DNA of 38,970 bases from Nitrospirota bacterium. Its GTDB lineage: Bacteria; Nitrospirota; Thermodesulfovibrionia; UBA6902. The notes beneath the pieces were generated by a model. It saw only the letters and a list, made by a program, of their open reading frames with translations. It searched no databases and was not told where the DNA came from. Each line of letters opens with the position of its first letter. Position 1 is the stretch's first letter. Shown in pieces: positions 33,201 through 38,970 of the stretch. The DNA is taken from the NCBI GenBank assembly GCA_016234115.1, contig JACRHD010000032.1, positions 1 through 38,970 of the forward strand, read 5' to 3'. A program made the position numbers and the translations under genes.

Positions 33201-33626
33201 AAACGCAGACGCATGCTGGCCGTCAACCGTGTCTGTATCGTCAGCTTCTTTTGCCCTCATCGCATACGGCACGCCTGTCAATTGCTGTCTCGGCGTCATC
33301 TCGCTGTCCGCCACGACCTGAATGCCGAGATAATATTGTTCGTTAAACAAAAGATTGATCGGATTTACTGAACCGAGGACAACATTATACATTCCATTGC
33401 TCACGTGCACATTCACCTGCGTCTCTGTCCATAAGACCGCGCCCCCGGCCGAGACATTGTAAATCCTGAATGTCATCGATAAAGTGCCATCCACCGGATT
33501 GCCTCCCGCATCCGTCAGATACCCCTGATAGTTGACCGTCTGCGGTACCGCTGAATGTCCGACCACTGCAAGTGCAAAAAGCAAAGCTGTTGCCGCGATG
33601 AAAAAAATCCCTGCTGACGCCTTCAT
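30201..33626 (-). CDS. Large secreted repeat protein with NxFxG repeats and a seven-repeat C-terminal domain
   Basis: Protein of 1141 residues. It has a signal peptide (1-25), then an N-terminal domain (PQTVNYQGYLTDAGGNPVDG...) found on many cell-surface and tail-fibre-like proteins. Thirteen repeats of about 20 residues with NTFxG..AG..NTTG follow (roughly 152-375), suggesting a beta-roll or beta-helix. Two GIGTT.PA..L.VAG elements come next, then GVYG/GGYF repeats. The C-terminal 370 residues have seven repeats of about 45-50 residues: TSITIGTDGLPVISYYD then CGNASCSSGNT. These fit a seven-bladed propeller with a Cys pair per blade. A strong AAGGAGGT lies 9 bases before the ATG at 33626. Likely extracellular adhesin or matrix protein. 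Confidence 0.85.
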   Translation of the reverse strand: MKASAGIFFIAATALLFALAVVGHSAVPQTVNYQGYLTDAGGNPVDGTLSMTFRIYNVSAGGAVLWTETQVNVHVSNGMYNVVLGSVNPINLLFNEQYYLGIQVVADSEMTPRQQLTGVPYAMRAKEADDTDTVDGQHASAFATSGHTHTTGTNIFVGENAGDSNTTGGSNSFIGPSAGSLNTDGNFNTFVGSKAGGANVSGSYNTFLGSAAGGFNTSAHENTFIGYGAGNHNTAGGNTFLGSGTGQSNSSGDNNTFAGRQAGNFNTTGRANVFLGSDAGRANTEGSFNTFVGTGAGYSNTTSPENTFLGNSAGSSNTTGGSNTFVGKSSGFANTIGSGNTFIGRQTGLSNTTGSGNVFIGDNAGYNETGSNKLYIDNSTTSVPLIYGDFGADTLTVNGKVGIGTTTPAANLHIAGKTLLIEGQNPSISLNTQTGTLQSAIEFKHNNSPKWSIFTDAGGYGLNNLSFTDMAADSTRLFINDAGNVGIGTTSPAQKLSVAGTIESTSGGIKFPDGTIQASASAGGDITGVNHGTGLTGGGTSGDVTLQADTTYLQRRLSSSCIVGSSIRVINEDGTVVCETDDGNAYAAGTGLNLSGLTFNLNVPLDLSGADTGGIIRGANTGEGHGGYFEASGTNSHGVYGKASNTGYENNYGGYFVSNGFSSAGVAGSASGQQASGVRGFSTGSTASAVAGYASGPWGKGIYGEASYAGDYKNYGGYFLAAGSTGIGVYGKNNAQTGYAGYFDGNVKVAGNFIVTGSAVITPPSQNPRNNSLWTVDSAGDVGRDTSMTIGTDGLPVVSYYDATNYNLKVVKCGNASCSSGNTITPNIDTDYGEVGWYTSISIGTDGLPVISYLNVMETDLRVAKCGNASCSSGNTLYTVDPGVDSWFGSGAGIASSITIGTDGRPIISYYDTLDDLSVRLKVVKCGNASCSSGNTITIVDYYASNYGGANTSIAIGTDGLPIVAYLGSGLKVVKCGNASCSSGNTITTMDSSGNVGYYTSITIGTDGLPVISYYDSTNYDLKVAKCGNASCSSGNTITTVDSSGNVGLYTSITIGTDGLPIISYRYSSGGDLKIAKCGNVSCSYGNTIITVDSAVDVGLYTSITIGTDGLPVIAYFDDTFDDLKVAKCANQFCLNNWSRR

Positions 33627-33778
33627 TTTTTTAAGACCTCCTTAAAAAAAATGTTGTCGCTGATTTATCTATCTCAGACCAAGGGCCCGAGTATGCAAAT
33701 TCGCAGCTCTTAAACTCTTTTACCTCCACGACCCCGCCGTCCACCGAATCTGTCCTCGGTTCCTCTCACAGCGAGTCA

Positions 33779-33838
33779 GGGTCAAGTCTTGTTTCATGCA
33801 ATATTGATAAGGAAAATGCACGATGCAAGACTTGACCC
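33779..33838. repeat. Inverted repeat with GGGTCAAGTCTTG ends
   Basis: Perfect 13-bp arms GGGTCAAGTCTTG / CAAGACTTGACCC around about 34 bp that include TTTCATGCAATATTG. Similar ends are, from memory, common next to REP-associated (TnpA_REP) transposases; no transposase is present. Lies in the 335-bp gap 33627-33961, which contains no gene. Confidence 0.75.
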
Positions 33839-33860
33839 CCAGTTCGGGACCACCCTGCTT

Positions 33861-33898
33861 ATGGAATAGACCGACAGCTCCGTGTCGGTCTATTCCAT
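33861..33898. repeat. Perfect 16-bp hairpin
   Basis: ATGGAATAGACCGACA-GCTCCG-TGTCGGTCTATTCCAT, no mismatches in the arms. On the plus strand it is followed by TATTTGTT. It may act as a terminator, but no gene on that strand ends here. Confidence 0.75.
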
Positions 33899-33961
33899 TA
33901 TTTGTTAGGGCATCCTTTGCCAAAATCGCGAAAGATACCTTAAGAAAAGTCTTTATCTTAA

Positions 33962-34458
33962 TCAAAAATAAATACCATCTCCTGGACCAGGATGGATATC
34001 AATCATGACAGTGCCTGCCGCTGCCCCGTCCGACATCCACAATTCCACTCCGTTCGCTCCGTCATCGGCACCGAAATAAACCGTGCCGTTTACGTTTGTG
34101 AAATCATCGGGCCATGAACTTCCCACACCAGGTTCAATGTCTTTAACCATGACAGTGCCTGCCGCTGTTCCGTCCGTCTTCCACAACTCCTCTCCATTTG
34201 TTCCGTCATCGGCGTTGAAATAAACCGTGCCGTTTACGTTTGTGAAACCCTCGGGCCGTGAATCTCCCACACCAGGATTAATGTCTTTAACCATGACAGT
34301 GCCTGCCGCTGTCCCGTCCGTCTTCCACAACTCATACCCATTTGTTCCGTCATCGACTCTGAAATAAACCGTGCCGTTTACGTTTGTGAACTCATCGGGC
34401 GATGAAACTCCCGCACCAGGATTAATGTCTTTAACTATGACAGTGCCTGCTGCTCCTC
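33962..34458 (-). pseudogene. Truncated ELWxTDGT-repeat protein
   Basis: Reading frame with over three units of a 48-residue (144-bp) repeat: ELWKTDGTAAGTVMVKDI followed by NPG-GDS-P--FTNVNGTVYF-ADDGTNG. These repeats are known from large secreted or surface proteins of bacteria. The frame opens directly after an in-frame TAA at 34459-34461 with no ATG, GTG or signal peptide in the first unit; only a TTG at 34330 could start it. Best read as the 3' remnant of a longer gene. Confidence 0.65.
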
Positions 34459-34651
34459 CTTAATATCATTGCATTACAACTGCTACGCAGTCTTTTAAAA
34501 ACCTTAGCTAAGGTGAGTCATGCGAGACACTGTAGGGACTGAAACAACCAAAATAACTTCAGCAAATTTGAAAATATACAGTGCCCCAAAAGTGTCCTGT
34601 GCCTCGTATTGACTCCACCGTTTGTTCAAGTAATCGCCTATATTTATCGGA

Positions 34652-35194
34652 TCAGCAAAGGATATGTCCTATACTGATAATTGCAAGTCCGGCTGAACCA
34701 CCAGTTGCAGTTTTCTGTATTTCAGCATCAATGAAATAGGCATTATTATAAAAGTCAAAGGTAATACCACTACTACAACCGCCGACACTCTGTACCTGAT
34801 AGCTCGGTGATGATGAAAAGCTATTACTGTCAAGTGTCAAAAGTGTTGACGTTATCCCAGTGTCGAAATCATATTTCTTGAGACGCAAAATTACGCGTGC
34901 TCCCGATCCGTTATCAAGAAAGCGAGCCGTAAGAACTGTGCCATTCAAGTTATTCAGCAGTCCATCAACTGCTACAACGTTATATCGTATATTCAGTACC
35001 GACGTTGACACTGCAGTTGACAATATAGATGCAATTCCACCATTAAGGCTAACCATTCCCATATCTGCTTCATCCACGGTTCCAGATGAACCAACCGTTG
35101 TCCATGGCTCAGAGTTCATAGCTGAAGCGTTAGCAACCGTAATTATCAAAACCAAAACCAACGCTGACATGATTGTAATGACTTTCTCTTTCAT
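34652..35194 (-). CDS. Small secreted protein of unknown function
   Basis: Protein of 180 residues with a clear signal peptide (MKEKVITIMSALVLVLIITVANA). The mature part is rich in Ser, Thr, Gly, Asn and beta-strand-like (LNIRYNVVAVDGLLNN, GARVILRLKKYDFDTGITSTLL in part). It has a pair of cysteines (VGGCSSG and the terminal ILC) that could form a disulfide. GGAGG lies 10 bases before the ATG at 35194, supporting expression. Not recognised. Confidence 0.7.
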   Translation of the reverse strand: MKEKVITIMSALVLVLIITVANASAMNSEPWTTVGSSGTVDEADMGMVSLNGGIASILSTAVSTSVLNIRYNVVAVDGLLNNLNGTVLTARFLDNGSGARVILRLKKYDFDTGITSTLLTLDSNSFSSSPSYQVQSVGGCSSGITFDFYNNAYFIDAEIQKTATGGSAGLAIISIGHILC

Positions 35195-35303
35195 AATATA
35201 TCCTCCATTTCCTGTTCCTCGTTTTAAGTGCTCTTAGAATTAATTCCAACTAAAAACCTGACATTCTCCCGAAAAATCTCTTTGAGAAATGACACAGTAA
35301 AAA

Positions 35304-35391
35304 GTGCCCAACAAGCTTTATTATCATCTACGCTTTTAAAAGAAAATTATTAAATCCTCTGGATTCCCGCTCAACAGACTGCGGGAATGAC
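35304..35391. repeat. Right-half copy of the family A element
   Basis: GTGCCCAACAAGC...TTTATTATCATCTACGC...CTGCGGGAATGAC, matching 24611-24707 with a 9-bp deletion and scattered changes. Part of the 590-bp gene-free stretch 35195-35785. Confidence 0.8.
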
Positions 35392-35465
35392 GCCCTTTTT
35401 TACTGAAATCACCCACTTCTAAGCGTCCCCCCTTTCTCCCCGATAGCGTCGAGGCAGATATTAGA

Positions 35466-35524
35466 CGGCAGCAGCTAATATTGAATATATACACTCCTGT
35501 ATACCTCAATAATAGGTGCTGCCG
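35466..35524. repeat. Nested palindrome of 59 bp
   Basis: Outer arms CGGCAGCAGCTAATATTG and CAATAATAGGTGCTGCCG pair at 16 of 18 positions. Inside lies a second perfect hairpin TATACA-CTCC-TGTATA. No gene overlaps it. Confidence 0.75.
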
Positions 35525-35599
35525 TATCGCACCATATTGAAAAATATTTGTGCCTAAGTGTCTGTTTTTAAATTTATTAGAAAAAAGTCTTAAAGAGAT

Positions 35600-35649
35600 T
35601 CCCAATTAAAGGGTCTTCCCTGTTGCGCTACCAACTAAACTAAGAACGA
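35600..35649 (-). other. tRNA-like remnant
   Basis: On the minus strand CTTAGTTTAGTTGGTAGCGCAA closely resembles a tRNA D-arm (shown in part), but the following segment cannot form a normal anticodon arm and no T arm or CCA follows. Possibly a decayed tRNA or the remnant of a tRNA-targeted integration. Confidence 0.3.
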
Positions 35650-35785
35650 TGTAAAATTTTACAGAATAGAAAAATAAAAAAGCAAGGAAATTCGTTAGTT
35701 GCACGGTTGCGCAAGTAGGTAACAAGGAAAGCGTCCCGGCATTCAATGAGATGGGAGCTTTGGGAGCTATGTTGACTACTTGAAC

Positions 35786-35941
35786 TTATAAATTTAGCGA
35801 GAAGATAAATAAGTTCAAGGAATCAACAACGTCCCCAAAGTCCTCACAAAGTCCTCCAAAGTCCTGAAGTTTTCCCATGACATCTTTGACTTCATTAAAA
35901 AGCTCTTCATCGGACTTTATTGATATCTTTCTAACCGTCAT
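35786..35941 (-). CDS. Short ORF, 51 residues
   Basis: ATG at 35941 preceded by AAGGAG at ideal distance, 28 bp after the DUF559 gene stop. The product begins MTVRKISIKSDEELFNEVKD and is acidic and helical. The KSDEEL stretch resembles KSNEEL in the 41-residue ORF at 38649. Function unknown; possibly a small regulatory or antitoxin-like peptide. Confidence 0.5.
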   Translation of the reverse strand: MTVRKISIKSDEELFNEVKDVMGKLQDFGGLCEDFGDVVDSLNLFIFSLNL

Positions 35942-35968
35942 CAGTTGTCTCCTTGAACGTTCGGTTCG

Positions 35969-36394
35969 TCAACCTTCCTGCGGATTCCCCGTCACTCTAA
36001 TCCTCTTCCGAACTGGAGCTGGGTCCACAGAAATGCCCCCTCCCTTGACGGGAGGGGGTAAGGGGGAGGGTGATTTTAAACAATTAATTCTTATGACCTC
36101 TAATACGCCCTCAATATTTTTAAAAACATCATTGTTCCAAAATCTTAAAACCCTGAATCCATTTTTTGAAAGATACCTGTCTCGTTTAATGTCTTTCTCA
36201 TTTTCCGCATGTTGCCCTCCGTCTATCTCTATAATTAACCGATCTTCAAAACAGACAAAATCAACAATATAATTATCGATGGGTTGCTGCCGCCTGAATT
36301 TGAGTCCCTCCATCTGTTTCATTCTCAAGTGATTCCATATGAGTTGCTCTGCTTCGGTCGGTCTATTTCTTAGAAGCCTGGCTTTATTGTGCAA
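35969..36394 (-). CDS. DUF559 family protein (restriction-endonuclease-like fold)
   Basis: Protein of 141 residues. It has the N-terminal ARLLRNRPTEAEQLIWNHLR and the PD-(D/E)XK-like core KFRRQQPIDNYIVDFVC ... LIIEIDGGQHAE, then FRVLRFWNNDVFKN. The Asp and Glu-x-Asp positions fit a nuclease active site (family knowledge; activity not proven for most members). Translation appears to start at a TTG at 36394, since a stop lies two codons upstream. The last 30 or so residues (SPSPLPPPVKGGG...) are encoded by a GC-rich intergenic repeat, so the original C-terminus was probably shorter or replaced. Confidence 0.8.
   Translation of the reverse strand: MHNKARLLRNRPTEAEQLIWNHLRMKQMEGLKFRRQQPIDNYIVDFVCFEDRLIIEIDGGQHAENEKDIKRDRYLSKNGFRVLRFWNNDVFKNIEGVLEVIRINCLKSPSPLPPPVKGGGISVDPAPVRKRIRVTGNPQEG
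36035..36074. repeat. GC-rich repeat within the DUF559 3' end
   Basis: CCCCCTCCCTTGACGGGAGG followed by GGGTAAGGGGGAGGGTG: CCCTCCC/GGGAGGG hairpin. A related copy lies at 36402 on the other side of the gene. Confidence 0.8.
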
Positions 36395-36401
36395 GACCTA
36401 A

Positions 36402-36438
36402 CACCCCCACCCTGGCCCTCCCCCGTCGAGAGGGAGGG
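36402..36438. repeat. GC-rich repeat directly upstream of the DUF559 gene
   Basis: CACCCCCACCCTGGCCCTCC followed by CCCGTCGAGAGGGAGGG; counterpart, in inverse orientation, of the copy at 36035. Together they bracket the gene. Confidence 0.75.
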
Positions 36439-36476
36439 ATTCTATTTAGCCCACCTCATGTTGGTGTCTGCCCGGC

Positions 36477-36965
36477 TTATAAATGGCAGACAGCGTCTTT
36501 TATCTCTTTCTTGGGGATTACTATTTTTATGCGTTTGGCCCCCGGCCGGATATGTCTGATACCATCTATGATTTTCAGAATGGTATTGCATTTTTCCTGG
36601 AGCATTTGAGTGTACAGAAACCGTATCAACTTATCATAACCCATGCTGATTTTCTCGGAGCCGTTTTCCCATCTCGACAACGTCACCTTGTGAACGCTGA
36701 GCAACTGCGCCAGCTCGCTGGCTTTCAAACGCATCTGTTTTCTCAGGAACTTCAGCTCCTTGCCGTTTAATGGCGACTCCCTGCGGACGAGGTCTTTTGC
36801 GACCAGCTCGTGAAGACCATGAATATTGGGAATATCAGGAATTATTTCTCCGCATTTGCACTTGTAGATATCCGTTTCGAGAAATACATTTTCCAGTCCG
36901 GATTCGGAATAATGGTACAGGTCCCTTTTCCTGACTGTCTTCTTACCGCATACAGGGCAAATCAT
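36477..36965 (-). CDS. MqsA/YgiT-type zinc-finger HTH antitoxin
   Basis: Protein of 162 residues. The N-terminal zinc-binding part has CPVC (3-6) and CKC (36-38). A helix-turn-helix follows (LRKQMRLKASELAQLLSVHKVTLSRWENG in part), the XRE-like fold found in MqsA-type antitoxins. The C-terminal basic tail (GAKRIKIVIPKKEIKDA) is unusual. Its ATG overlaps the stop of the upstream DUF4258 gene (ATGA), the classic arrangement of a toxin-antitoxin operon in which the second gene represses both. The palindrome at 37293 is the likely operator. Confidence 0.85.
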   Translation of the reverse strand: MICPVCGKKTVRKRDLYHYSESGLENVFLETDIYKCKCGEIIPDIPNIHGLHELVAKDLVRRESPLNGKELKFLRKQMRLKASELAQLLSVHKVTLSRWENGSEKISMGYDKLIRFLYTQMLQEKCNTILKIIDGIRHIRPGAKRIKIVIPKKEIKDAVCHL

Positions 36966-37300
36966 CCTTCCCCCTCCCGGAAAACGGTGATGATAAGAAT
37001 ATAATTTTCTTTCTCATTAATATCGGTTGTAACCCTTATATTCCTGATGTCTATCCCGTTTCCCGTAATATTGTATTTCCAGCGGTTCGATCTTATATCC
37101 AGTTCAGGCTCATCAATAACCTTACCGTTGCCGAATGCGCACAGGATATCCTGCATGGAGATATCCCGCTCCTGCATTCTCTGCCCGGAATGTCTTGTCA
37201 GTCTCACACTGCCATTTCGGGAAATCGACTTGATCAGCCGGGTTGCATAAGATTTCGTATAAGGTTTGTCTCTCCCGTGATCCTGCCCTGATGTTAACAT
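36962..37300 (-). CDS. DUF4258 protein, putative toxin
   Basis: Protein of 112 residues with the DUF4258 pattern VRLTRHSGQRMQERDISMQDILCAF (in part), ...GKVIDEPELDIRSNRWKYNITG, and the terminal strand NYILIITVFREGEG. DUF4258 proteins are commonly paired with YgiT/MqsA-type antitoxins and are proposed to be RelE/MqsR-like toxins (family context; activity not shown here). GGGAG lies about 9 bases before the ATG at 37300, and the ATG lies inside a perfect palindrome. Overlaps the antitoxin by 4 bp. Confidence 0.8.
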   Translation of the reverse strand: MLTSGQDHGRDKPYTKSYATRLIKSISRNGSVRLTRHSGQRMQERDISMQDILCAFGNGKVIDEPELDIRSNRWKYNITGNGIDIRNIRVTTDINEKENYILIITVFREGEG

Positions 37301-37309
37301 AATGTTAAC
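37293..37309. promoter_or_regulatory. Palindromic operator over the toxin start codon
   Basis: GTTAACAT-A-ATGTTAAC, 8-bp perfect arms. It covers the ATG of the DUF4258 gene (37300-37298). A TTGACA -35-like box lies just upstream on the minus strand (37320-37315). This is a likely autoregulatory site for the HTH antitoxin. Confidence 0.6.
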
Positions 37310-37456
37310 TCCCTGTCAAACCTGCCGGAGTAGTTACAAACGTCTCAGTATTGTTTTGAAAAGTATCCCCTGCCCGAGGTGTCGTTGATTATAGGTAAGT
37401 TTATTTAAATATATCAAGCCCTGCAATATGATAAAATCTTCTTACTTGAATCAACC

Positions 37457-38623
37457 ATGAAAAAAATCAGCTCGAACATAATATTGTTAGGCGTTGTGAG
37501 TTTTCTCAATGACCTGAGCAGCGAGATGATAATGCCTATCCTGCCCATGTTCATAACTTCGCTGGGCGGATCAGGGGCTGTTGTCGGGTTGATCGGCGGA
37601 TTGAGGGACAGTCTGACGAGCATACTGAAGGTGCTGTGCGGTTACTGGTCAGATAAGACGGGGAAGAGGAAGGTCTTCGTTTTTGCAGGATACCTGGTAT
37701 CGGCGCTGTTTAAATTCTTCATGGCGGTATCGACAACCTGGCCGCACATCCTTGCGTCCGCCAGTCTTGAAAGGACAGGTAAGGGTCTGAGAAGCGCGCC
37801 CCGTGACGCCATCATAGCCGATTCAATGCCCAAAGAAAAAGGAAAGGGCTTCGGCATCCACAGGGCCATGGACACGGCGGGCGCAGTATTGGGTTCGCTC
37901 ATTGTCTTCTTTCTGTTCTGGAACCTCGACATGGGCTTCAAACCGATTATACTTATCTCCGCCTTCATTTCATTCCCCGCGTTAATACCGCTGATCTTCG
38001 TGAAAGAAGAAAAGAAAGGCCGGCGGGACATTTCCCTCGCCATCAGCCTGAAGGGCCTGCCGGGGGAGCTCAAATTATTTACCCTGATTTCAGGTATATT
38101 CACAATGGCGAATTTCAGTTATATGTTTTTCGTCCTTAAAGCGCAGGATTTTTTTTCAGGCAGGCTGTCAGTGGCGGCGCCCATCCTTCTCTATATTCTC
38201 TTCAACATCTTTCATTCGCTTTTCGCAATCCCCTCCGGCATCCTCGCCGACCGGATAGGGAGGAAAAGGGTGCTCTCATCCGGATATCTGCTGTTTGCCC
38301 TGACCTCGCTGGGGTTTGCCTTCTGCAGTTCGCTGTGGCTTTTCATTGTCCTCTTTGCGGCCTATGGGATTGTCCTTTCGATTATCGAGGTAAACCAGCG
38401 CGCCTTTGCGTCCGACCTGTCAACGGAAGAGATGAGGGGCACGGCCCTGGGAACGTTTCACACGGTCACGGGCCTGGTATCACTGCCCGCAAGCCTGATT
38501 GCGGGCTTACTATGGCAACACGTTTCGCCTGCCTCGGCCTTTGTTTACGGCAGCGCAGTGAGCCTCGTCTCTGTTGTCTTATTGATTGCCCTGAAGACCG
38601 GAAAATTGGGAACTGTGGATTAA
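37457..38623 (+). CDS. Major facilitator superfamily transporter
   Basis: Protein of 388 residues with about 12 membrane helices. The MFS loop 2-3 motif appears as GYWSDKTGKRK and its C-half copy as GILADRIGRKR. ERTGKGLRSAPRDAIIADSM is typical of a DHA-like drug or metabolite exporter subgroup often found in anaerobes. Substrate not predictable. The ATG at 37457 gives MKKISSNIILLG; TATGAT at 37427-37432 could be a -10. It is separate from the toxin-antitoxin operon, which is divergent. Confidence 0.9.
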   Translation: MKKISSNIILLGVVSFLNDLSSEMIMPILPMFITSLGGSGAVVGLIGGLRDSLTSILKVLCGYWSDKTGKRKVFVFAGYLVSALFKFFMAVSTTWPHILASASLERTGKGLRSAPRDAIIADSMPKEKGKGFGIHRAMDTAGAVLGSLIVFFLFWNLDMGFKPIILISAFISFPALIPLIFVKEEKKGRRDISLAISLKGLPGELKLFTLISGIFTMANFSYMFFVLKAQDFFSGRLSVAAPILLYILFNIFHSLFAIPSGILADRIGRKRVLSSGYLLFALTSLGFAFCSSLWLFIVLFAAYGIVLSIIEVNQRAFASDLSTEEMRGTALGTFHTVTGLVSLPASLIAGLLWQHVSPASAFVYGSAVSLVSVVLLIALKTGKLGTVD

Positions 38624-38648
38624 CGCCCCCGAGGCGGGGGAAAGCCCT

Positions 38649-38774
38649 TCACGAGTAGTACTGATCGTTTTCGTTTTCCTCTTTACGCACCTGTTCGATA
38701 ATCGCCCTGATTAATTTATCGATTCTCTCCTTAAGTTCTGTCAGCTCTTCATTGGACTTTACATTTTGATCCAT
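38649..38774 (-). CDS. Short ORF, 41 residues, coiled-coil-like
   Basis: ATG at 38774 with GAGGTG upstream. The product begins MDQNVKSNEELTELKERIDK and ends ENENDQYYS; charged and helical with a heptad-like Leu/Ile pattern. Convergent with the MFS gene, 25 bp from its stop. Resembles in part the 51-residue ORF at 35786. Function unknown. Confidence 0.5.
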   Translation of the reverse strand: MDQNVKSNEELTELKERIDKLIRAIIEQVRKEENENDQYYS

Positions 38775-38850
38775 GCAAATCACCTCGATACGATAGCTGT
38801 ACTACTTATCGGCACACAAGCGTCATTACTTAATCTTAGAAAAAGCAGTT

Positions 38851-38970
38851 AACCACAGAGGCACGGAGGCACAGAGTTAAAAAATAAGAGAAAAGGCCAA
38901 TATGAATCATTCACCTAAGTGATGAAGCAAAATTATTCGATAACCTCTTGTTTTCTCAGTGTCTCTGTGC
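38851..38970. repeat. Family E inverted repeat, cut by window end
   Basis: AACCACAGAGGCACGGAGGC at the left and CTCAGTGTCTCTGTGC at the right end; complementary words. Fills the last part of the window with no ORF. Confidence 0.65.

Noticed and set aside
33720-33965. 81-residue minus-strand ORF
   Set aside because: It is formed across two inverted repeats and has no ribosome binding site or recognisable domain.
35336-35605. 89-residue minus-strand ORF
   Set aside because: It runs through the family A repeat and the nested palindrome; no coding features.
35877-36272. 131-residue plus-strand ORF
   Set aside because: Antisense to the DUF559 gene and the short ORF, which have better motif and ribosome-binding-site support.

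Overview
The window is 39 kb of chromosomal DNA from what looks like an anaerobic or facultatively anaerobic Gram-negative bacterium. A Nitrospirota/Thermodesulfovibrionia-type or deltaproteobacterial-type lineage would fit, but this is inference from gene content: a full 14-subunit complex I, a sensor kinase with c-type heme motifs, a periplasmic beta-propeller with a CXXCH motif, selA, and large secreted repeat proteins. No rRNA or other taxonomic marker is present.

Left end (1-1200): the 5' part of a secreted thrombospondin-type-3-repeat protein, a tRNA-Leu(GAG) with its own promoter and hairpin terminator, and a PilZ protein, all on the minus strand.

Core (1251-16461, minus strand): a complete nuoABCDEFGHIJKLMN operon for NADH:quinone oxidoreductase, reading right to left from a near-consensus sigma70-type promoter directly before nuoA. 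Two junctions overlap (nuoI/J and nuoM/N). Each of the other 11 junctions holds a palindromic intergenic repeat of one of four types.

Divergent signalling block (16825-21270, plus strand): a membrane histidine kinase with CXXCH and CX4CH motifs in its extracytoplasmic sensor, a single-domain response regulator, a DRTGG-domain protein, a GHKL ATPase, a second DRTGG protein and a PHP-domain phosphoesterase. Its position back to back with complex I suggests redox or respiratory control and makes it the best candidate here for a little-described system.

Metal/redox block (21258-25228, minus strand): a PCu(A)C-like copper chaperone, a secreted beta-propeller with a C-terminal CXXCH motif followed by a strong terminator, and an FtsX-type permease/ATPase pair whose permease has a CC pair. 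An AsmA-like protein and selA follow.

Accessory right part (29479-38970): an intact MNT nucleotidyltransferase beside a frameshifted HEPN partner; a 1141-residue secreted protein with 13 NxFxG repeats and a seven-repeat Cys-paired C-terminal domain; a truncated ELWxTDGT repeat ORF; a small secreted protein; a DUF559 nuclease-like gene bracketed by GC-rich repeats; a DUF4258/MqsA-like toxin-antitoxin pair with a palindrome over its start codon; an MFS transporter; and two short ORFs with ribosome binding sites. Intergenic regions throughout are filled with several families of inverted repeats. No CRISPR array, intact insertion sequence or prophage is visible.
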